Shown: positions 44,149 to 53,266, numbered from the stretch's first letter. The stretch: DNA of 55,285 bases from Xanthobacteraceae bacterium (GCA_022844485.1 JALHLQ010000025.1:1-55285), one strand, 5' to 3'. Notes: generated from the sequence alone by a model not told the origin. A program made the numbers and translations.

Positions 44149-45144
44149 ATGACGATTTGGCTGACGCCCGCGTCCGTTGCCGTTTCCGTTATCGCTGCAT
44201 TGCTGCTGTCCGCCACCGCCGGCCTTGCACAAACCGCTTCGCCCGACACGCCTCCGCCGCGCTTTCCGGACGCCGCGCCGTTCGGCGCGGAGACCTCGCC
44301 GGCCTCCGCGGCACAGCATCGCGGGATGATCCGCGTCCCTGCCGGAACTTATCGCATCGGTTCGCCCGCCGATCACCCGCTCGCCGATCGCGCCGCGATG
44401 CCTGAGCACCGTGTTGCGGTCGCCGCCTTCAGGCTTGATCGCACCGAAGTGACCAACGCGCAATATGCCGAATTCCTGAACGCGCTTCCCGCAAGACCGT
44501 CGGGGACGGCCATGGGCGGCAGGGTCGGACCGGCGAATATCGCGCCCGGCGATCGCGCGCTGTTTCTCGAATTTTCCAGCCGTCCTTCGCCCTACACGAT
44601 GATCGATCTCGACGACCAGGAGGCGCTGATCGGTGTGCGTGAGGGACGCTTCGCGCCGAACCCCGGATACGAGAGCCATCCTGCGACCGAAGTGACCTGG
44701 GCCGGCGCGCTCGCCTATTGCCGATGGCGCGGCGCGCGGCTGCCGACCGAGGTCGAGTGGGAGGCCGCCGCGCGCGGATTAGCGGGACGCACGTTTCCCT
44801 GGGGCGACGCCATGCCGACGACCGAGCTTGCCGTCATCAACCGTCCGAGCGGCGACGTCCTTCCGGTCGGGAGCCGCCCGCGCGGCGCGACGCCGGAAGG
44901 GTTGCTCGACATGGCGGGCAGCCTGCTCGAGTGGACGAGCACGCTAAGCCGCCCGTATCCCTACCGCGCGGACGACGGGCGGGAAGACTTGAGCCGTCCC
45001 GGCGAGCGCATCGTGCGCGGCGGCAATTACGTGTTCGACGATGCGCCGGAACGGCTGACCACCTGGAACCGAACGGTCGCCTGGCGCAATCCGGCCACGG
45101 GTCACCGGCAGATCGGCTTCCGCTGTGCGGCGGGTGATCCGTGA
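44149..45144 (+). CDS. Secreted SUMF1/FGE-domain protein lacking the catalytic cysteines
   Basis: 331 residues. A signal peptide (MTIWLTPASVAVSVIAALLL, cleavage after GLAQ) is followed by a formylglycine-generating-enzyme-like domain: VPAGTYRIGSPADHPLADRA, FRLDRTEVTNAQYAEFLNAL, HPATEVTWAGALAYCRWRGARLPTEVEWEAAARG (in parts), GSLLEWTS, IVRGGNYVF and GFRCA. In true FGE the segment after RGG holds two copper-binding cysteines (xCHxSYCNR). Here it reads VFDDAPERLTTWNR without cysteine, so it should not make formylglycine and probably binds another ligand or protein. No sulfatase gene is near. Confidence 0.87.
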   Translation: MTIWLTPASVAVSVIAALLLSATAGLAQTASPDTPPPRFPDAAPFGAETSPASAAQHRGMIRVPAGTYRIGSPADHPLADRAAMPEHRVAVAAFRLDRTEVTNAQYAEFLNALPARPSGTAMGGRVGPANIAPGDRALFLEFSSRPSPYTMIDLDDQEALIGVREGRFAPNPGYESHPATEVTWAGALAYCRWRGARLPTEVEWEAAARGLAGRTFPWGDAMPTTELAVINRPSGDVLPVGSRPRGATPEGLLDMAGSLLEWTSTLSRPYPYRADDGREDLSRPGERIVRGGNYVFDDAPERLTTWNRTVAWRNPATGHRQIGFRCAAGDP

Positions 45145-45152
45145 CAACGGGT

Positions 45153-45752
45153 TCAAGCAGCCAGCTTGGCCGCGATCTGCGCGACATGGCGGCCTTGGTA
45201 GCGCGCGCCTTCAAGTTCGACCGAAGAAGGTTGGCGGCTTCCGTCTCCGTCCGTGATGGTCGAGGCACCATAAGGCGAATTGCCCATGACTTCCGAAACG
45301 CCGGTCTGGCCGCGAAACGCATAGGGCAAGCCAACGACAATCATGCCGAGATGCAGCAGCACTGGATGGAATGTGAGAATGGTTGTTTCTTGACCGCCGT
45401 GCTGGGTCGCAGAGGACGTGAAGACCGAACCCACCTTGCCCACTAACGCTCCACTGGCCCAGAGCGCGCCGGTCTGATCGATGAAGTTCTTCATTTGCGC
45501 GCTCATGTTGCCGTACCGCGTGCCCGTGCCGAAGATGATCGCGTCGTATTCGGGAAGTTCGCTCACCGTCGCAATCGGCGCTTTCTGGTCGAGCCTGTAG
45601 CCCGACTTGCGCGCGATCTCGTCCGGCACCAGCTCCGGCACGCGCTTGATCACGGCCTCGGCGCCGGCCAGACGTACGCCTTCGGCCACGGCTTCCGCCA
45701 TTCGTTCAACGTGGCCGTAGACCGAGTGATAAAGAACCAAGACCTTCGTCAT
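45153..45752 (-). CDS. wrbA: NAD(P)H:quinone oxidoreductase, WrbA type
   Basis: A 199-residue flavodoxin-fold FMN enzyme reducing quinones by two electrons. Motifs are [20 protein letters not shown] (FMN phosphate loop), [24 protein letters not shown] and [21 protein letters not shown] lies eight bases before ATG. It is the last gene of a likely four-gene operon with a glutathionyl-hydroquinone reductase, an NTF2-like protein and DoxX, all suited to quinone or electrophile stress. It is convergent with the SUMF1 gene, eight bases apart. Confidence 0.95.
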   Translation of the reverse strand: MTKVLVLYHSVYGHVERMAEAVAEGVRLAGAEAVIKRVPELVPDEIARKSGYRLDQKAPIATVSELPEYDAIIFGTGTRYGNMSAQMKNFIDQTGALWASGALVGKVGSVFTSSATQHGGQETTILTFHPVLLHLGMIVVGLPYAFRGQTGVSEVMGNSPYGASTITDGDGSRQPSSVELEGARYQGRHVAQIAAKLAA

Positions 45753-45777
45753 GGAGAGCTCCTGCTGTTTTGGTTGG

Positions 45778-46779
45778 CTAGGCGACAAGCCGAGGCGCGT
45801 AAGCTCGACCTGGATCACAGCCCGGCAGCGACACTTGCGGGCCGACCGGCACGATCCGTGTCGGGTTCAATGTCTTCATTGAGTAGTAGCCCTGCTTGAT
45901 GTGGTCGATGCTGACGGTCTCCCGCACGCCCGGAAGGGCGAGGATGCGGTGCAGGTATGCCGTCAGGTTCGGGTAATCGATCAGCCGCCGCAGATTGCAC
46001 TTGAAAAGACCGTGGTAGACGGCGTCGAAGCGGACCAGCGTCACGAACAGCCGGACGTCCGTTTCAGTCAGGCCGTCTCCAAAAAGGAACGATCGGTTGT
46101 CGAGACGCCGCTCGAGCTCGTCGAGCATTGCGAACACGTCCCAGAACGCCTCCTCATAGGCCTGCTGCGTGCTTGCGAAACCCGCGCGGTAGACGCCGTT
46201 GTTCAGCTTGCAATAGATCGGCTCATTGAGCGCGTCGATCTCCACCCGAAGATCAGGCGGGTAAAGATCGACGTCGATCGTGCCGAGTTCGCCGAACGAG
46301 TCATTGAGCATCCGGATGATGTCGGCAGACTCGTTGTTGACGATGGTTCGGCGCCGCCTGTCCCACAGCACCGGGACCGTAGCGCGGCCGGTGTAGAGGG
46401 GGTCCGCGCGGGTGTAGATCTCGTGCAGGTAGGTTGCGCCGTTGAGCAGGTCTTTGTCGGCGCCAGGGTAATCGCCGAAGCGCCACCCCTGATCCGTGAT
46501 GAACGGCTCGAGGACCGAGACCGAAATGACTTGCTCGAGACCCTTGAGCTTTCGCACCAGCAACGTGCGCGATGCCCAAGGGCAGATGAGCGCCACGTAG
46601 AGGTGGTAGCGTCCGGCCTCGGAGGCGAAGCCGCCTTCGCCTGTCGGCCCCGGGCGCCCGTCAACCGTGATCCAATCTCTGAATTGCGACGGGCGCCGGA
46701 CAAAGCTGCCCCTTTCGTCCTTGGCCTGAACGGGGTGCCATTCGGCGCTCCAATGTCCATTCACAAGCATGGTCGTCAT
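45778..46779 (-). CDS. Glutathionyl-hydroquinone reductase (xi-class GST, YqjG/PcpF type)
   Basis: A 333-residue glutathione transferase that reduces glutathionyl-hydroquinones. Catalytic Cys66 is in ALICPWASR; the family N-terminus [20 protein letters not shown] and the GSH-site [20 protein letters not shown] are present, and the C-terminal domain has [20 protein letters not shown] and IKQGYY. ATG overlaps the NTF2-like gene stop as ATGA, with a second Met three codons later. Neighbour wrbA also handles quinones. Confidence 0.94.
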   Translation of the reverse strand: MTTMLVNGHWSAEWHPVQAKDERGSFVRRPSQFRDWITVDGRPGPTGEGGFASEAGRYHLYVALICPWASRTLLVRKLKGLEQVISVSVLEPFITDQGWRFGDYPGADKDLLNGATYLHEIYTRADPLYTGRATVPVLWDRRRRTIVNNESADIIRMLNDSFGELGTIDVDLYPPDLRVEIDALNEPIYCKLNNGVYRAGFASTQQAYEEAFWDVFAMLDELERRLDNRSFLFGDGLTETDVRLFVTLVRFDAVYHGLFKCNLRRLIDYPNLTAYLHRILALPGVRETVSIDHIKQGYYSMKTLNPTRIVPVGPQVSLPGCDPGRAYAPRLVA

Positions 46780-47333
46780 CTTTCAAGGACGCTTACTGGC
46801 CAATCCCCGATTTGGCGCATGAAGGCTGCGTTATCCCAGAACAGGTATTCCTCGGTCATCGCGCCGCCTTGCCAGCGACCCACGGTCACCATGCGCAGCT
46901 TGAATGCCTTGCCCGTGGGCGGAATGGCCTTCCCGTCCGGGAGGACCATCGGGTTCGTGAAGGTGCCTTCCATGATGCCGACGACGCTCGTCCAGTCGCC
47001 TTGGGCGATCTTGATGGGATGCTCGAGAATACGCGTGTCGGGGGCGTAGGTGAACATCGCCTTCAAGTCCTCGATATGAGGTTCGATGCCCTTGGTCACG
47101 CGTCCGTTTGGCCAGTAGACGGTGATGTCCCGGGCGTGACTCTCGTGCAGCCGATCCCACTTCTGGTTGGTGAAGACATCGAAATCCAGCGTGTCGAAGG
47201 TCGCCAGACGTTCGGCGGCGATTCCTTCAGCGGCCCGGTATTGTTCGAGCGTCTTCTCCTGCGCCAGAACCGGCGCCGAGAGCAGCATCGCGATGGTGGC
47301 GGCAATCAGCCGTATCGGCAAGAGGGTGTTCAT
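46776..47333 (-). CDS. Secreted NTF2-like (SnoaL-type) protein
   Basis: 185 residues. The signal peptide MNTLLPIRLIAATIAMLLSA, with cleavage near VLAQ, is followed by a cone-shaped NTF2-like domain: FDVFTNQKWDRLHESHARDI, VYWPNGRVTKGIEPHIEDLKAMF, ILEHPIKIAQGDWTSVVGIM and EEYLFWDNAAFMRQIG. Similar proteins are annotated as ester cyclases or nuclear transport factor 2 family; the substrate is unknown. AGGAGA precedes ATG. It overlaps the reductase gene by four bases. Confidence 0.87.
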   Translation of the reverse strand: MNTLLPIRLIAATIAMLLSAPVLAQEKTLEQYRAAEGIAAERLATFDTLDFDVFTNQKWDRLHESHARDITVYWPNGRVTKGIEPHIEDLKAMFTYAPDTRILEHPIKIAQGDWTSVVGIMEGTFTNPMVLPDGKAIPPTGKAFKLRMVTVGRWQGGAMTEEYLFWDNAAFMRQIGDWPVSVLER

Positions 47334-47410
47334 CGTGGTCTCCTGAATTGCGGGGGTGGTCGATTGACGCTGGAGGCGGCGGCTGCGCGTGCAGCGCAGC
47401 CGCCTATGGC

Positions 47411-47833
47411 TCAGCGGGCGAGGGCCGGGCGAGCGGCGGAGGAGGGGAGGCGCAGCGCATAGGCGCCGTCGCCGAGCAGCGCCTGCACGATCAGCGTTAC
47501 TGTCCAGAAGGCGGGGAATTCCCAGCCGCCGCCGGCGTTCGAGAAGATGAAGCCTGCACCCGAATGCGCCCACAGCGCGCCGAGCATGATCGGCACGAGG
47601 GCGAGGGAGACCCAGCGCGTCATGAAGCCGGCGATGAGGGCGAGACCGCCCACGACTTCGGCGATCATCGTGAGATAGGCAAGCGCACCGGGCAGGCCGA
47701 GGCTGCCGAAGAAGGCGACGGTGCCGGCGGGCGTGAAAACGAAGATCTTCAGGCCGGCGTGCACAAGGAAGTACACGCCCATCGTCACGCGGAGGATCAG
47801 CGCGGCATATTCGGAATTGCGGAAGTCGGTCAT
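47411..47833 (-). CDS. DoxX-family membrane protein
   Basis: A 140-residue membrane protein with four helices. Family motifs are ILRVTMGVYFLVHAGLKIF, GTVAFFGSLGLPGALAYLTMIAEVVGGLALI and FWTVTLIVQALLGDGAYAL. DoxX/MauD-like proteins are linked to quinone or thiol electron transfer in the membrane. The start MTDFRNSEY has GGAGA five bases upstream; a basic upstream extension was rejected. It is first in the operon with the NTF2-like, reductase and wrbA genes. Confidence 0.88.
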   Translation of the reverse strand: MTDFRNSEYAALILRVTMGVYFLVHAGLKIFVFTPAGTVAFFGSLGLPGALAYLTMIAEVVGGLALIAGFMTRWVSLALVPIMLGALWAHSGAGFIFSNAGGGWEFPAFWTVTLIVQALLGDGAYALRLPSSAARPALAR

Positions 47834-48214
47834 GGGGTTCTCCATCAGGAAAAATTCAACGTGCCTGATGTGCCCCAACAAGGCGCCGGCGATAATCCGC
47901 CGTCTGCGAATGGCACCTCGCACCGCCAGTGTGAACCGCCTATCCCTCTCCAAAAGAAAGCGGGAAAGGCCGCGAACGAAGCGGGGCCGGCTGGAGATCA
48001 CAAACGGCGGCGGCAACCCCACGGCAATCGCGTCTGCCCCGGCCGAGCTTCGTTCTCCGCGCGCCCCTGCACACGAAACGGCTGTTGGTGAGCTGTTGGT
48101 GACAGGATTTGCCTTCTGTTAGACTTTTCGTATTCCGTGCTCCCGCATGTGCACAAAGCGGGGGCGGCCCACCGTCCCTTGGGGGCTTGAAGGATAACGC
48201 GAGGAGTACTCGTC
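47834..48214. other. Divergent intergenic region between doxX and a Bug receptor gene
   Basis: 381 bases without a credible gene. It carries a short direct repeat, GCTGTTGGTGA twice near 48081-48103, and downstream of it a possible rightward promoter TTGCCT (48109-48114), 16 bases, TATTCC (48131-48136). GAGGAG shortly before 48215 is the ribosome site of the receptor gene. The leftward promoter of the quinone operon must also be here but I could not place it. Confidence 0.5.
48109..48136 (+). promoter_or_regulatory. Candidate promoter for the Bug receptor/AtuA operon
   Basis: TTGCCT, a 16-base spacer and TATTCC, lying just after a direct repeat of GCTGTTGGTGA that could serve as a regulator site. 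It is a weak consensus match, suggested by position only. Confidence 0.3.
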
Positions 48215-49180
48215 ATGCGATATCGTGCGCTGGCCGCTGCCCTGTCGATGGCCTTGCTGGTTTCCGCGGCGGGCGGCGCCGAATATCCGGAACAGACCGT
48301 CCGGATCATTGTCCCCTATCCGGCAGGCGGCACGACCGACATTCTTGCGCGCTTGCTGGCCGACCGGCTTAGCAAGCGTCTCAGTCAAAACTTCGTCGTC
48401 GAAAATCGCGGTGGGGCAAGCGGGAGTTTGGGAACGGCCGCCGTCGCGCAAAGCGCGCCGGACGGCTACACGCTCTTGATGGGCACGATCAACACGCATG
48501 GCATCAATTCCAGCGCGTTCAAGAAGCTGCCCTATGATCCGCTCAAGGATTTCTCGCCTGTCACGGTGTTCGCCACAACGCCGAACGTGTTGATGATCCA
48601 TCCATCGCTCGGCGTGGCGGACATCGCGGAGCTTCTTAAGCTCGCGCGGGAGCGGCCGGGCAAGCTCGACTTCGGCTCGACCTCGATCGGCGGCTCGCCG
48701 CACATGAGCGGCGAACTCCTGAAAATGATGGCCAAGATTGACATCCAGCATGTTCCCTACAAAGGCGGCGGTCCCTTGCTGAACGATCTGATCGGAGGAC
48801 ACGTGAAGATGGCGTTCGACAATATGCCATCGGCGATCGGGCACATTCGCGGCGGCAAGGTGAAGGCGCTGGCGGTTACCACCAGTTCTCGCTGGTCGGG
48901 GTTGCCTGACGTTCCGACAATGGCCGAGAGCGGCGTTCCCGGTTACGAGGTCTCCGCCTGGTTCGGCTTGCTCGCTCCTGCGGGCACGCCCGCGCCGATC
49001 GTCGATCGACTTCACCAGACCATCCTCGAAATTCTGAAAGAGGAGCCCATTCGGACGCGTCTTGCCGAACTCGGCGGAGAGCCGGGCGGCAACAGCCCCG
49101 CTAATTTTCGCCGGCAGATCGAGACCGACATCAGGAAATGGGCACAGGTTTACGAGAGCACCGGATTGAAGCCGGAATAG
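48215..49180 (+). CDS. Tripartite tricarboxylate transporter receptor (TctC/Bug family), second copy
   Basis: 321 residues. The signal peptide MRYRALAAALSMALLVSAAG, with cleavage after GGA, precedes YPEQTVRIIVPYPAGGTTDI, ENRGGASGSLGTAAV, APDGYTLLMG and VPYKGGGPLLNDLIGGHV. It is related to the receptor at 32058 but clearly divergent. No membrane subunits are nearby. It sits 25 bases upstream of atuA on the same strand, so its ligand is probably the acid degraded with AtuA. Confidence 0.92.
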   Translation: MRYRALAAALSMALLVSAAGGAEYPEQTVRIIVPYPAGGTTDILARLLADRLSKRLSQNFVVENRGGASGSLGTAAVAQSAPDGYTLLMGTINTHGINSSAFKKLPYDPLKDFSPVTVFATTPNVLMIHPSLGVADIAELLKLARERPGKLDFGSTSIGGSPHMSGELLKMMAKIDIQHVPYKGGGPLLNDLIGGHVKMAFDNMPSAIGHIRGGKVKALAVTTSSRWSGLPDVPTMAESGVPGYEVSAWFGLLAPAGTPAPIVDRLHQTILEILKEEPIRTRLAELGGEPGGNSPANFRRQIETDIRKWAQVYESTGLKPE

Positions 49181-49205
49181 CTTCCGGGGACCCAAAGGAA
49201 AGAAC

Positions 49206-50561
49206 ATGAGCGGCCTTCGCATCGGTTCGGGATCGGCATGGTGGGGCGACCGGATCGAGCCGGCGCGCCTCAACGCCGAAAAGGGCGACCTCGATTATCT
49301 CTGCTTCGAGACGATGGCGGAGGCGACGATATCGGCCGCACAGGTGCGCAAGCGCCGCGACCCTGGCTTTCCAGGCTATGACACTTATCTAGACGATCGC
49401 ATGCAGTGCGTCCTTCCCGGCTGCTTGCGGCGCGGCACGAAGATCGTTTCCAACCAGGGCTGGATCAATCCGGAAGGCGCCGCCGAGCGCGTGGTGCATT
49501 GGCTGCGCGAGTGCGGCGCCCCGCGCGGAACGAAGGTCGCCGCCATTTCCGGAAGCCTCATCACTGAGCGGGTTCTCGAAATCACTGACACGCTGATGGA
49601 GGACGGCCGGCCGAGCTCTGCACTCGCGGGTTCGATCGTCTCTGCCGAAGCCTACATGGGCGCCGAGCCGATCGTGCAGGCGCTGCGGGAGGGCGCGCAA
49701 ATCGTCGTCACCGGCCGCGTCGCCGATCCATCCATATTCATGGCGCCGATGATGCACGAATTCGGCTGGGATCCCCTGGATCATGCCCGCGTGGGGCAAG
49801 GAAACGGCATCGGTCACGTGCTCGAATGCGGTGCGCAGGTCACCGGCGGATATTTCTGCGATCCCGGCTTCAAGGACGTGCCCGATCCGTGGGACCTCGC
49901 CTGTCCCATCGCCGAGGTCCAAAACGACGGCAGCGCGGTGATCGGCAAGGTCGACGGTACGGGCGGGGCGGTCAATTTGCGTACCGTGAAGGAGCAACTG
50001 TTCTACGAGGTGCACGATCCGGCCAATTACATCACGCCGGACGTGATTGTTGATTTCACCACGGCGCAGCTTGAACAAGTTGGGCATGACGAGGTGCGAA
50101 TCAGCCGTATTTCAGGCAAGCCGCGGACGCCAACGCTCAAAGTGTCGATCGCTTGCCAGGAAGGGTACATCGGCGAGGATATGTTCTTCTATGCAGGTCC
50201 GGGCGCGCTGAGGCGGGCAGAACTCGCCAAGCGCATTTTGCAGGAGCGCTTTCGGATTGTGCAGCTCCAGGCCGATGAAGTGCGGGTCGATTTTATCGGC
50301 ATGAATGCAATTCACGGCGACGTTTCGCCGAAAAACCAGCCCGAGCCTTACGAAATCGCCGTGCGCGTGGCCGCGCGGACCAAGACGCGGGACGAAGCCC
50401 TGAAAATCGGGCGCGAAGTGGACGGCATGGCGGTTTCCGGCGTCGGCATGACCGGAAAACGCGTGCCGCATCAGGACCGCACGCGCGAGATCATCGGCGT
50501 GTGGTCGTCGTTGGTGCGGCGCGAAGAGGTGCGGCCGGTCATCACCATCTATGAGAGTTGA
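49206..50561 (+). CDS. AtuA-family protein (DUF1446), N-terminal protein of a split pair
   Basis: 451 residues of the acyclic-terpene-utilisation AtuA family. It has the conserved N-terminus RIGSGSAWWGDRIEPA, LDYLCFETMAEATISAAQ, GAQIVVTGRVADPSIFMAPM and HVLECGAQVTGGYFCDPG. The biochemical role is unknown; in Pseudomonas it is needed for citronellol/geraniol use, and homologues occur widely with acyl-CoA catabolism genes. AAGGAAAG precedes ATG. The C-terminal ferredoxin-like part found fused in some homologues is encoded separately just downstream. Confidence 0.9.
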   Translation: MSGLRIGSGSAWWGDRIEPARLNAEKGDLDYLCFETMAEATISAAQVRKRRDPGFPGYDTYLDDRMQCVLPGCLRRGTKIVSNQGWINPEGAAERVVHWLRECGAPRGTKVAAISGSLITERVLEITDTLMEDGRPSSALAGSIVSAEAYMGAEPIVQALREGAQIVVTGRVADPSIFMAPMMHEFGWDPLDHARVGQGNGIGHVLECGAQVTGGYFCDPGFKDVPDPWDLACPIAEVQNDGSAVIGKVDGTGGAVNLRTVKEQLFYEVHDPANYITPDVIVDFTTAQLEQVGHDEVRISRISGKPRTPTLKVSIACQEGYIGEDMFFYAGPGALRRAELAKRILQERFRIVQLQADEVRVDFIGMNAIHGDVSPKNQPEPYEIAVRVAARTKTRDEALKIGREVDGMAVSGVGMTGKRVPHQDRTREIIGVWSSLVRREEVRPVITIYES

Positions 50562-50566
50562 GCGGC

Positions 50567-50926
50567 ATGCGACTGAAATTGCAGCACGTTGCCCATGTCC
50601 GTTCCGGCGACAAGGGAAACACATCGAACATCGCGGTCATTGCCTATGAGCCGGACTTGTATCCGCATCTCAAAACGCAGCTCACTGCCGAGCGGTTCAA
50701 GGAATTTTATGCCGGCATCGTGACCGGTATGGTGATCCGATACGCGGTCGACCATCTTGGAGTTTTGAATTTTGTGGCCCATGGCGCGCTGGGCGGCGGC
50801 GTGTCGCGGTCGCTCTGCCTCGACAATTACGGCAAGGCTCTTTCATCGGCCATTCTGGGGTTCGAATTGGAGATTCCCGACAGCCTCGGAAACTTGCTTC
50901 ACAATTATCGGACGGAGGAGGTCTGA
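50567..50926 (+). CDS. AtuA-like ferredoxin-fold partner protein
   Basis: 119 residues beginning MRLKLQHVAHVRSGDKGNTS. The motif RSGDKGNTSNIAVIAY and the later NFVAHGALGGGVSRSLCLDNYGK (in parts) are those of the C-terminal domain of long AtuA proteins. It starts five bases after the atuA stop and must be its stand-alone partner. ATG 50567 was chosen; a TTG three codons earlier overlaps atuA. The function is unknown. Confidence 0.87.
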   Translation: MRLKLQHVAHVRSGDKGNTSNIAVIAYEPDLYPHLKTQLTAERFKEFYAGIVTGMVIRYAVDHLGVLNFVAHGALGGGVSRSLCLDNYGKALSSAILGFELEIPDSLGNLLHNYRTEEV

Positions 50927-50987
50927 CCAGCGCCGCGTCGAAGTCGCCGAAGCCTCGTAGCGGACGAATCCATGCGGCCGCGCCCGT

Positions 50988-52091
50988 TCACGGCCCCCAA
51001 ACCTCCTCCGCGAGTTCGACCGTAAGGCGCAGCTTCGCCCATTGCTCCTCCTCGGTCAGCACATTGCCCTCCTCGGTCGAGGCGAAGCCGCATTGGGGCG
51101 ACAGGCATAGCTGCTCGAGCGGAGCATATTTCGCCGCCTCCTCGATGCGGCGCTTCACCAAGCCTTTGTCTTCGAGCGCCCCGGTTTTCGAGGTGATGAG
51201 GCCGAGCACTGCGGTCTTGCCCTTCGGCAGGAACCGCAGCGGCTCGAAGCCGCCCGCGCGATCCGTGTCCCATTCGAGGAAGTAGCCGTCGACATCGACT
51301 TTGTTAAAGAGCAGATCGGCAATCGGTTCGTAGCCGCCGGAGGCGATGAAGGTGGAGCGGAAATTGCCGCGGCAGACATGGGTGGTGACGACAAGGTCCT
51401 TCGGACGTCCTTCCAGCGCGGCGTTGATCATTCCGGCATAGATCTCGCCCTGTCGGTCCGGATCGTCGCCGCGCTCCGACAGCATGCGGCGCTGCGCGGG
51501 ATCGCAGAGATAAGCGAAGCTGCAATCGTCGAGCTGAAGGTAGCGGCAGCCCGCTGCGTAGAAGCCGTCGATCGCTTGCTTATAGGCCCGTCCAAGATCG
51601 GAATAGAATTCCTCCATCGTCGGATAGGCCGACCGGTCGATCATTTTTCGCCCGCCGCGATAATGCAGCATCGACGGGCTCGGGACCGTCATCTTGGGCG
51701 TGCGCTTCGTGTTGGCCTTGAGGAAGGCGAAATGCGCGATCTGCGGATGATGCCGCGAACCGAGCTTTCCGTTCACAAATGGCGCTTCGGCCTTGGACTG
51801 CAGGCCGGCAAACTGGATGCCCTGGCCGACCTCGACCATCTCCACGCCCTCGAGCCCGCCGAGGAAATCGAAGTGCCAATAGGCGCGGCGGAATTCACCG
51901 TCGGTGATGCCGCGAAGCCCGATCGCCTCCTGTTTCGAAATGATCGTCCTGATCTCGGCGTCCTCGACCGCCTCCAGTTCGGTTGCCGTGATCCGCCCGG
52001 CCGCGCGTTTGACGCGCGCGTCCTTGAGAGCGGCCGATCGCAAGAGCGAGCCGACATGATCGGCCCGAAATGGCGCAACGTCGCGCTGCAT
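50988..52091 (-). CDS. Cobalamin-independent methionine synthase-like methyltransferase (MetE C-terminal family)
   Basis: A 367-residue TIM barrel related to the catalytic half of MetE (YxjG/YxjH type). The N-terminus FRADHVGSLLRSAALKDAR is followed by ITDGEFRRAYWHFDF, YLQLDDCSFAYLCD, the zinc ligands VVTTHVCRGNF (His, Cys), and LSPQCGFAST (second Cys). It lacks the MetE folate half, so the methyl donor is probably not methyltetrahydropteroyl-triglutamate; members act on small thiols. It is convergent with the AtuA pair and 11 bases downstream of the binding-protein gene. Confidence 0.9.
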   Translation of the reverse strand: MQRDVAPFRADHVGSLLRSAALKDARVKRAAGRITATELEAVEDAEIRTIISKQEAIGLRGITDGEFRRAYWHFDFLGGLEGVEMVEVGQGIQFAGLQSKAEAPFVNGKLGSRHHPQIAHFAFLKANTKRTPKMTVPSPSMLHYRGGRKMIDRSAYPTMEEFYSDLGRAYKQAIDGFYAAGCRYLQLDDCSFAYLCDPAQRRMLSERGDDPDRQGEIYAGMINAALEGRPKDLVVTTHVCRGNFRSTFIASGGYEPIADLLFNKVDVDGYFLEWDTDRAGGFEPLRFLPKGKTAVLGLITSKTGALEDKGLVKRRIEEAAKYAPLEQLCLSPQCGFASTEEGNVLTEEEQWAKLRLTVELAEEVWGP

Positions 52092-52102
52092 GTTCGTGCG
52101 GC

Positions 52103-53266
52103 CTAGTTCTTGACCTTGGACGGGTCTTTGAAGTTCGGCACCGTCGCGAACTCGACATTGTAGAGTTCGCCGCCGACGCGCTCGACCCTGCGGATATAGA
52201 TGTTCTGGATCATCTCGCGCGTCTCCGGATCGACCGTCACGGGTCCGCGCGGACTGGTCCAGCTCAGCCCCTTCATGGCGCTGACCAGCGCCGGGCCGTC
52301 GGTTGATCCCTTCGTCTTCTTCAGCGCCTCGTAGATCGCGTGCAGGCCGTCATAGGCGTGCACGGCCATCATGTTCGGGCGCATGCCTCCGTTCGCCTTC
52401 TTGAATTCGGCGACGAAGCGCATGTTCTCTGGGCTGCCATGCGCAGCCGAGTAGTGATGCGAGGTGATGATGCCGAGCCCGGCATCGCCGATCTGGTTGA
52501 CAAGGTCGTCCTCGGTGAGGCTACCCTCGGCGATCACCTTCATGCCTGACTTGTCGAGCCCGCGCTCGACGAATTGCCGCATGAAGGTGGCGCCCATGCC
52601 GGCCGGCACGAACACCATCAGAGCGTCCGGCTTGGCTTCGGCGACGCGCTGAAGGAAAGGCGCAAAATCCGGATTGGCGAGCGGCACGCGCAAGGAGGAC
52701 ATCACCTGACCGCCGTTCGCCTCAAACCGCTGCTTGAACGAGGTCTCGACATCAATCCCGGGCGCGTAATCGGAAACGAGCGTGACCACGCGCCTGATTC
52801 CGTTCTCTGCAGCCCAGTTGGCAAGCGGCACGACCGTCTGCGGAACGGAGAAGCTCATCCGCACGATGAAGGGCGAGCGCTCGGTGACAATCGAGGTCGC
52901 AGCCATCATCACAACCTGCGGGACCTTTGCCTCGGTCGCAATCGGCGCGGTCGCGAGCGCCCCCGGCGTGAGCGCGAAGCCCGCGAGGAACGGCGCCTTG
53001 TCGTTCACGACCAGTTCTTGCGCCAGCCGCCGCGTCACGTCGGCATTGCCGGTGTCGTCGCGCACAATCAGCTCGATCTTCTTTCCTGCAACCGTGTCGC
53101 CGTTGAGCTGCATGTAAAGGCGAGCTCCCGCCACGAGCTGCTTGCCCGCTGAAGTGAACGGACCCGTGCTCGGCACGAGCATGCCGATCTTCACGGGCTC
53201 CTGGGCAAATGCCGGGGTTCCAGCAGTCAGCGCGGCCGCGAGTGCGGCGAGGCGGAGGTGTTTCAT
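52103..53266 (-). CDS. ABC transporter substrate-binding protein, branched-chain amino-acid (LivK) type
   Basis: 387 residues. The signal peptide MKHLRLAALAAALTAGTPAF precedes the type 1 periplasmic fold: VKIGMLVPSTGPFTSAGKQL, ELIVRDDTGNADVTRRLAQEL, VVTLVSDYAPGIDVETSF and AVHAYDGLHAIYEALKKT. No Liv permease or ATPase genes are near, so it is an orphan receptor or works with a transporter elsewhere. Ligands in this family range from amino acids to aromatic acids. The start with a signal peptide was chosen over a longer frame. It is co-directed with the MetE-like gene. Confidence 0.92.
   Translation of the reverse strand: MKHLRLAALAAALTAGTPAFAQEPVKIGMLVPSTGPFTSAGKQLVAGARLYMQLNGDTVAGKKIELIVRDDTGNADVTRRLAQELVVNDKAPFLAGFALTPGALATAPIATEAKVPQVVMMAATSIVTERSPFIVRMSFSVPQTVVPLANWAAENGIRRVVTLVSDYAPGIDVETSFKQRFEANGGQVMSSLRVPLANPDFAPFLQRVAEAKPDALMVFVPAGMGATFMRQFVERGLDKSGMKVIAEGSLTEDDLVNQIGDAGLGIITSHHYSAAHGSPENMRFVAEFKKANGGMRPNMMAVHAYDGLHAIYEALKKTKGSTDGPALVSAMKGLSWTSPRGPVTVDPETREMIQNIYIRRVERVGGELYNVEFATVPNFKDPSKVKN

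Noticed and set aside
44149..45144. Annotation as an active sulfatase-maturing formylglycine-generating enzyme
   Set aside because: The two catalytic cysteines are missing from the RGG...NR segment and there is no sulfatase in the window.
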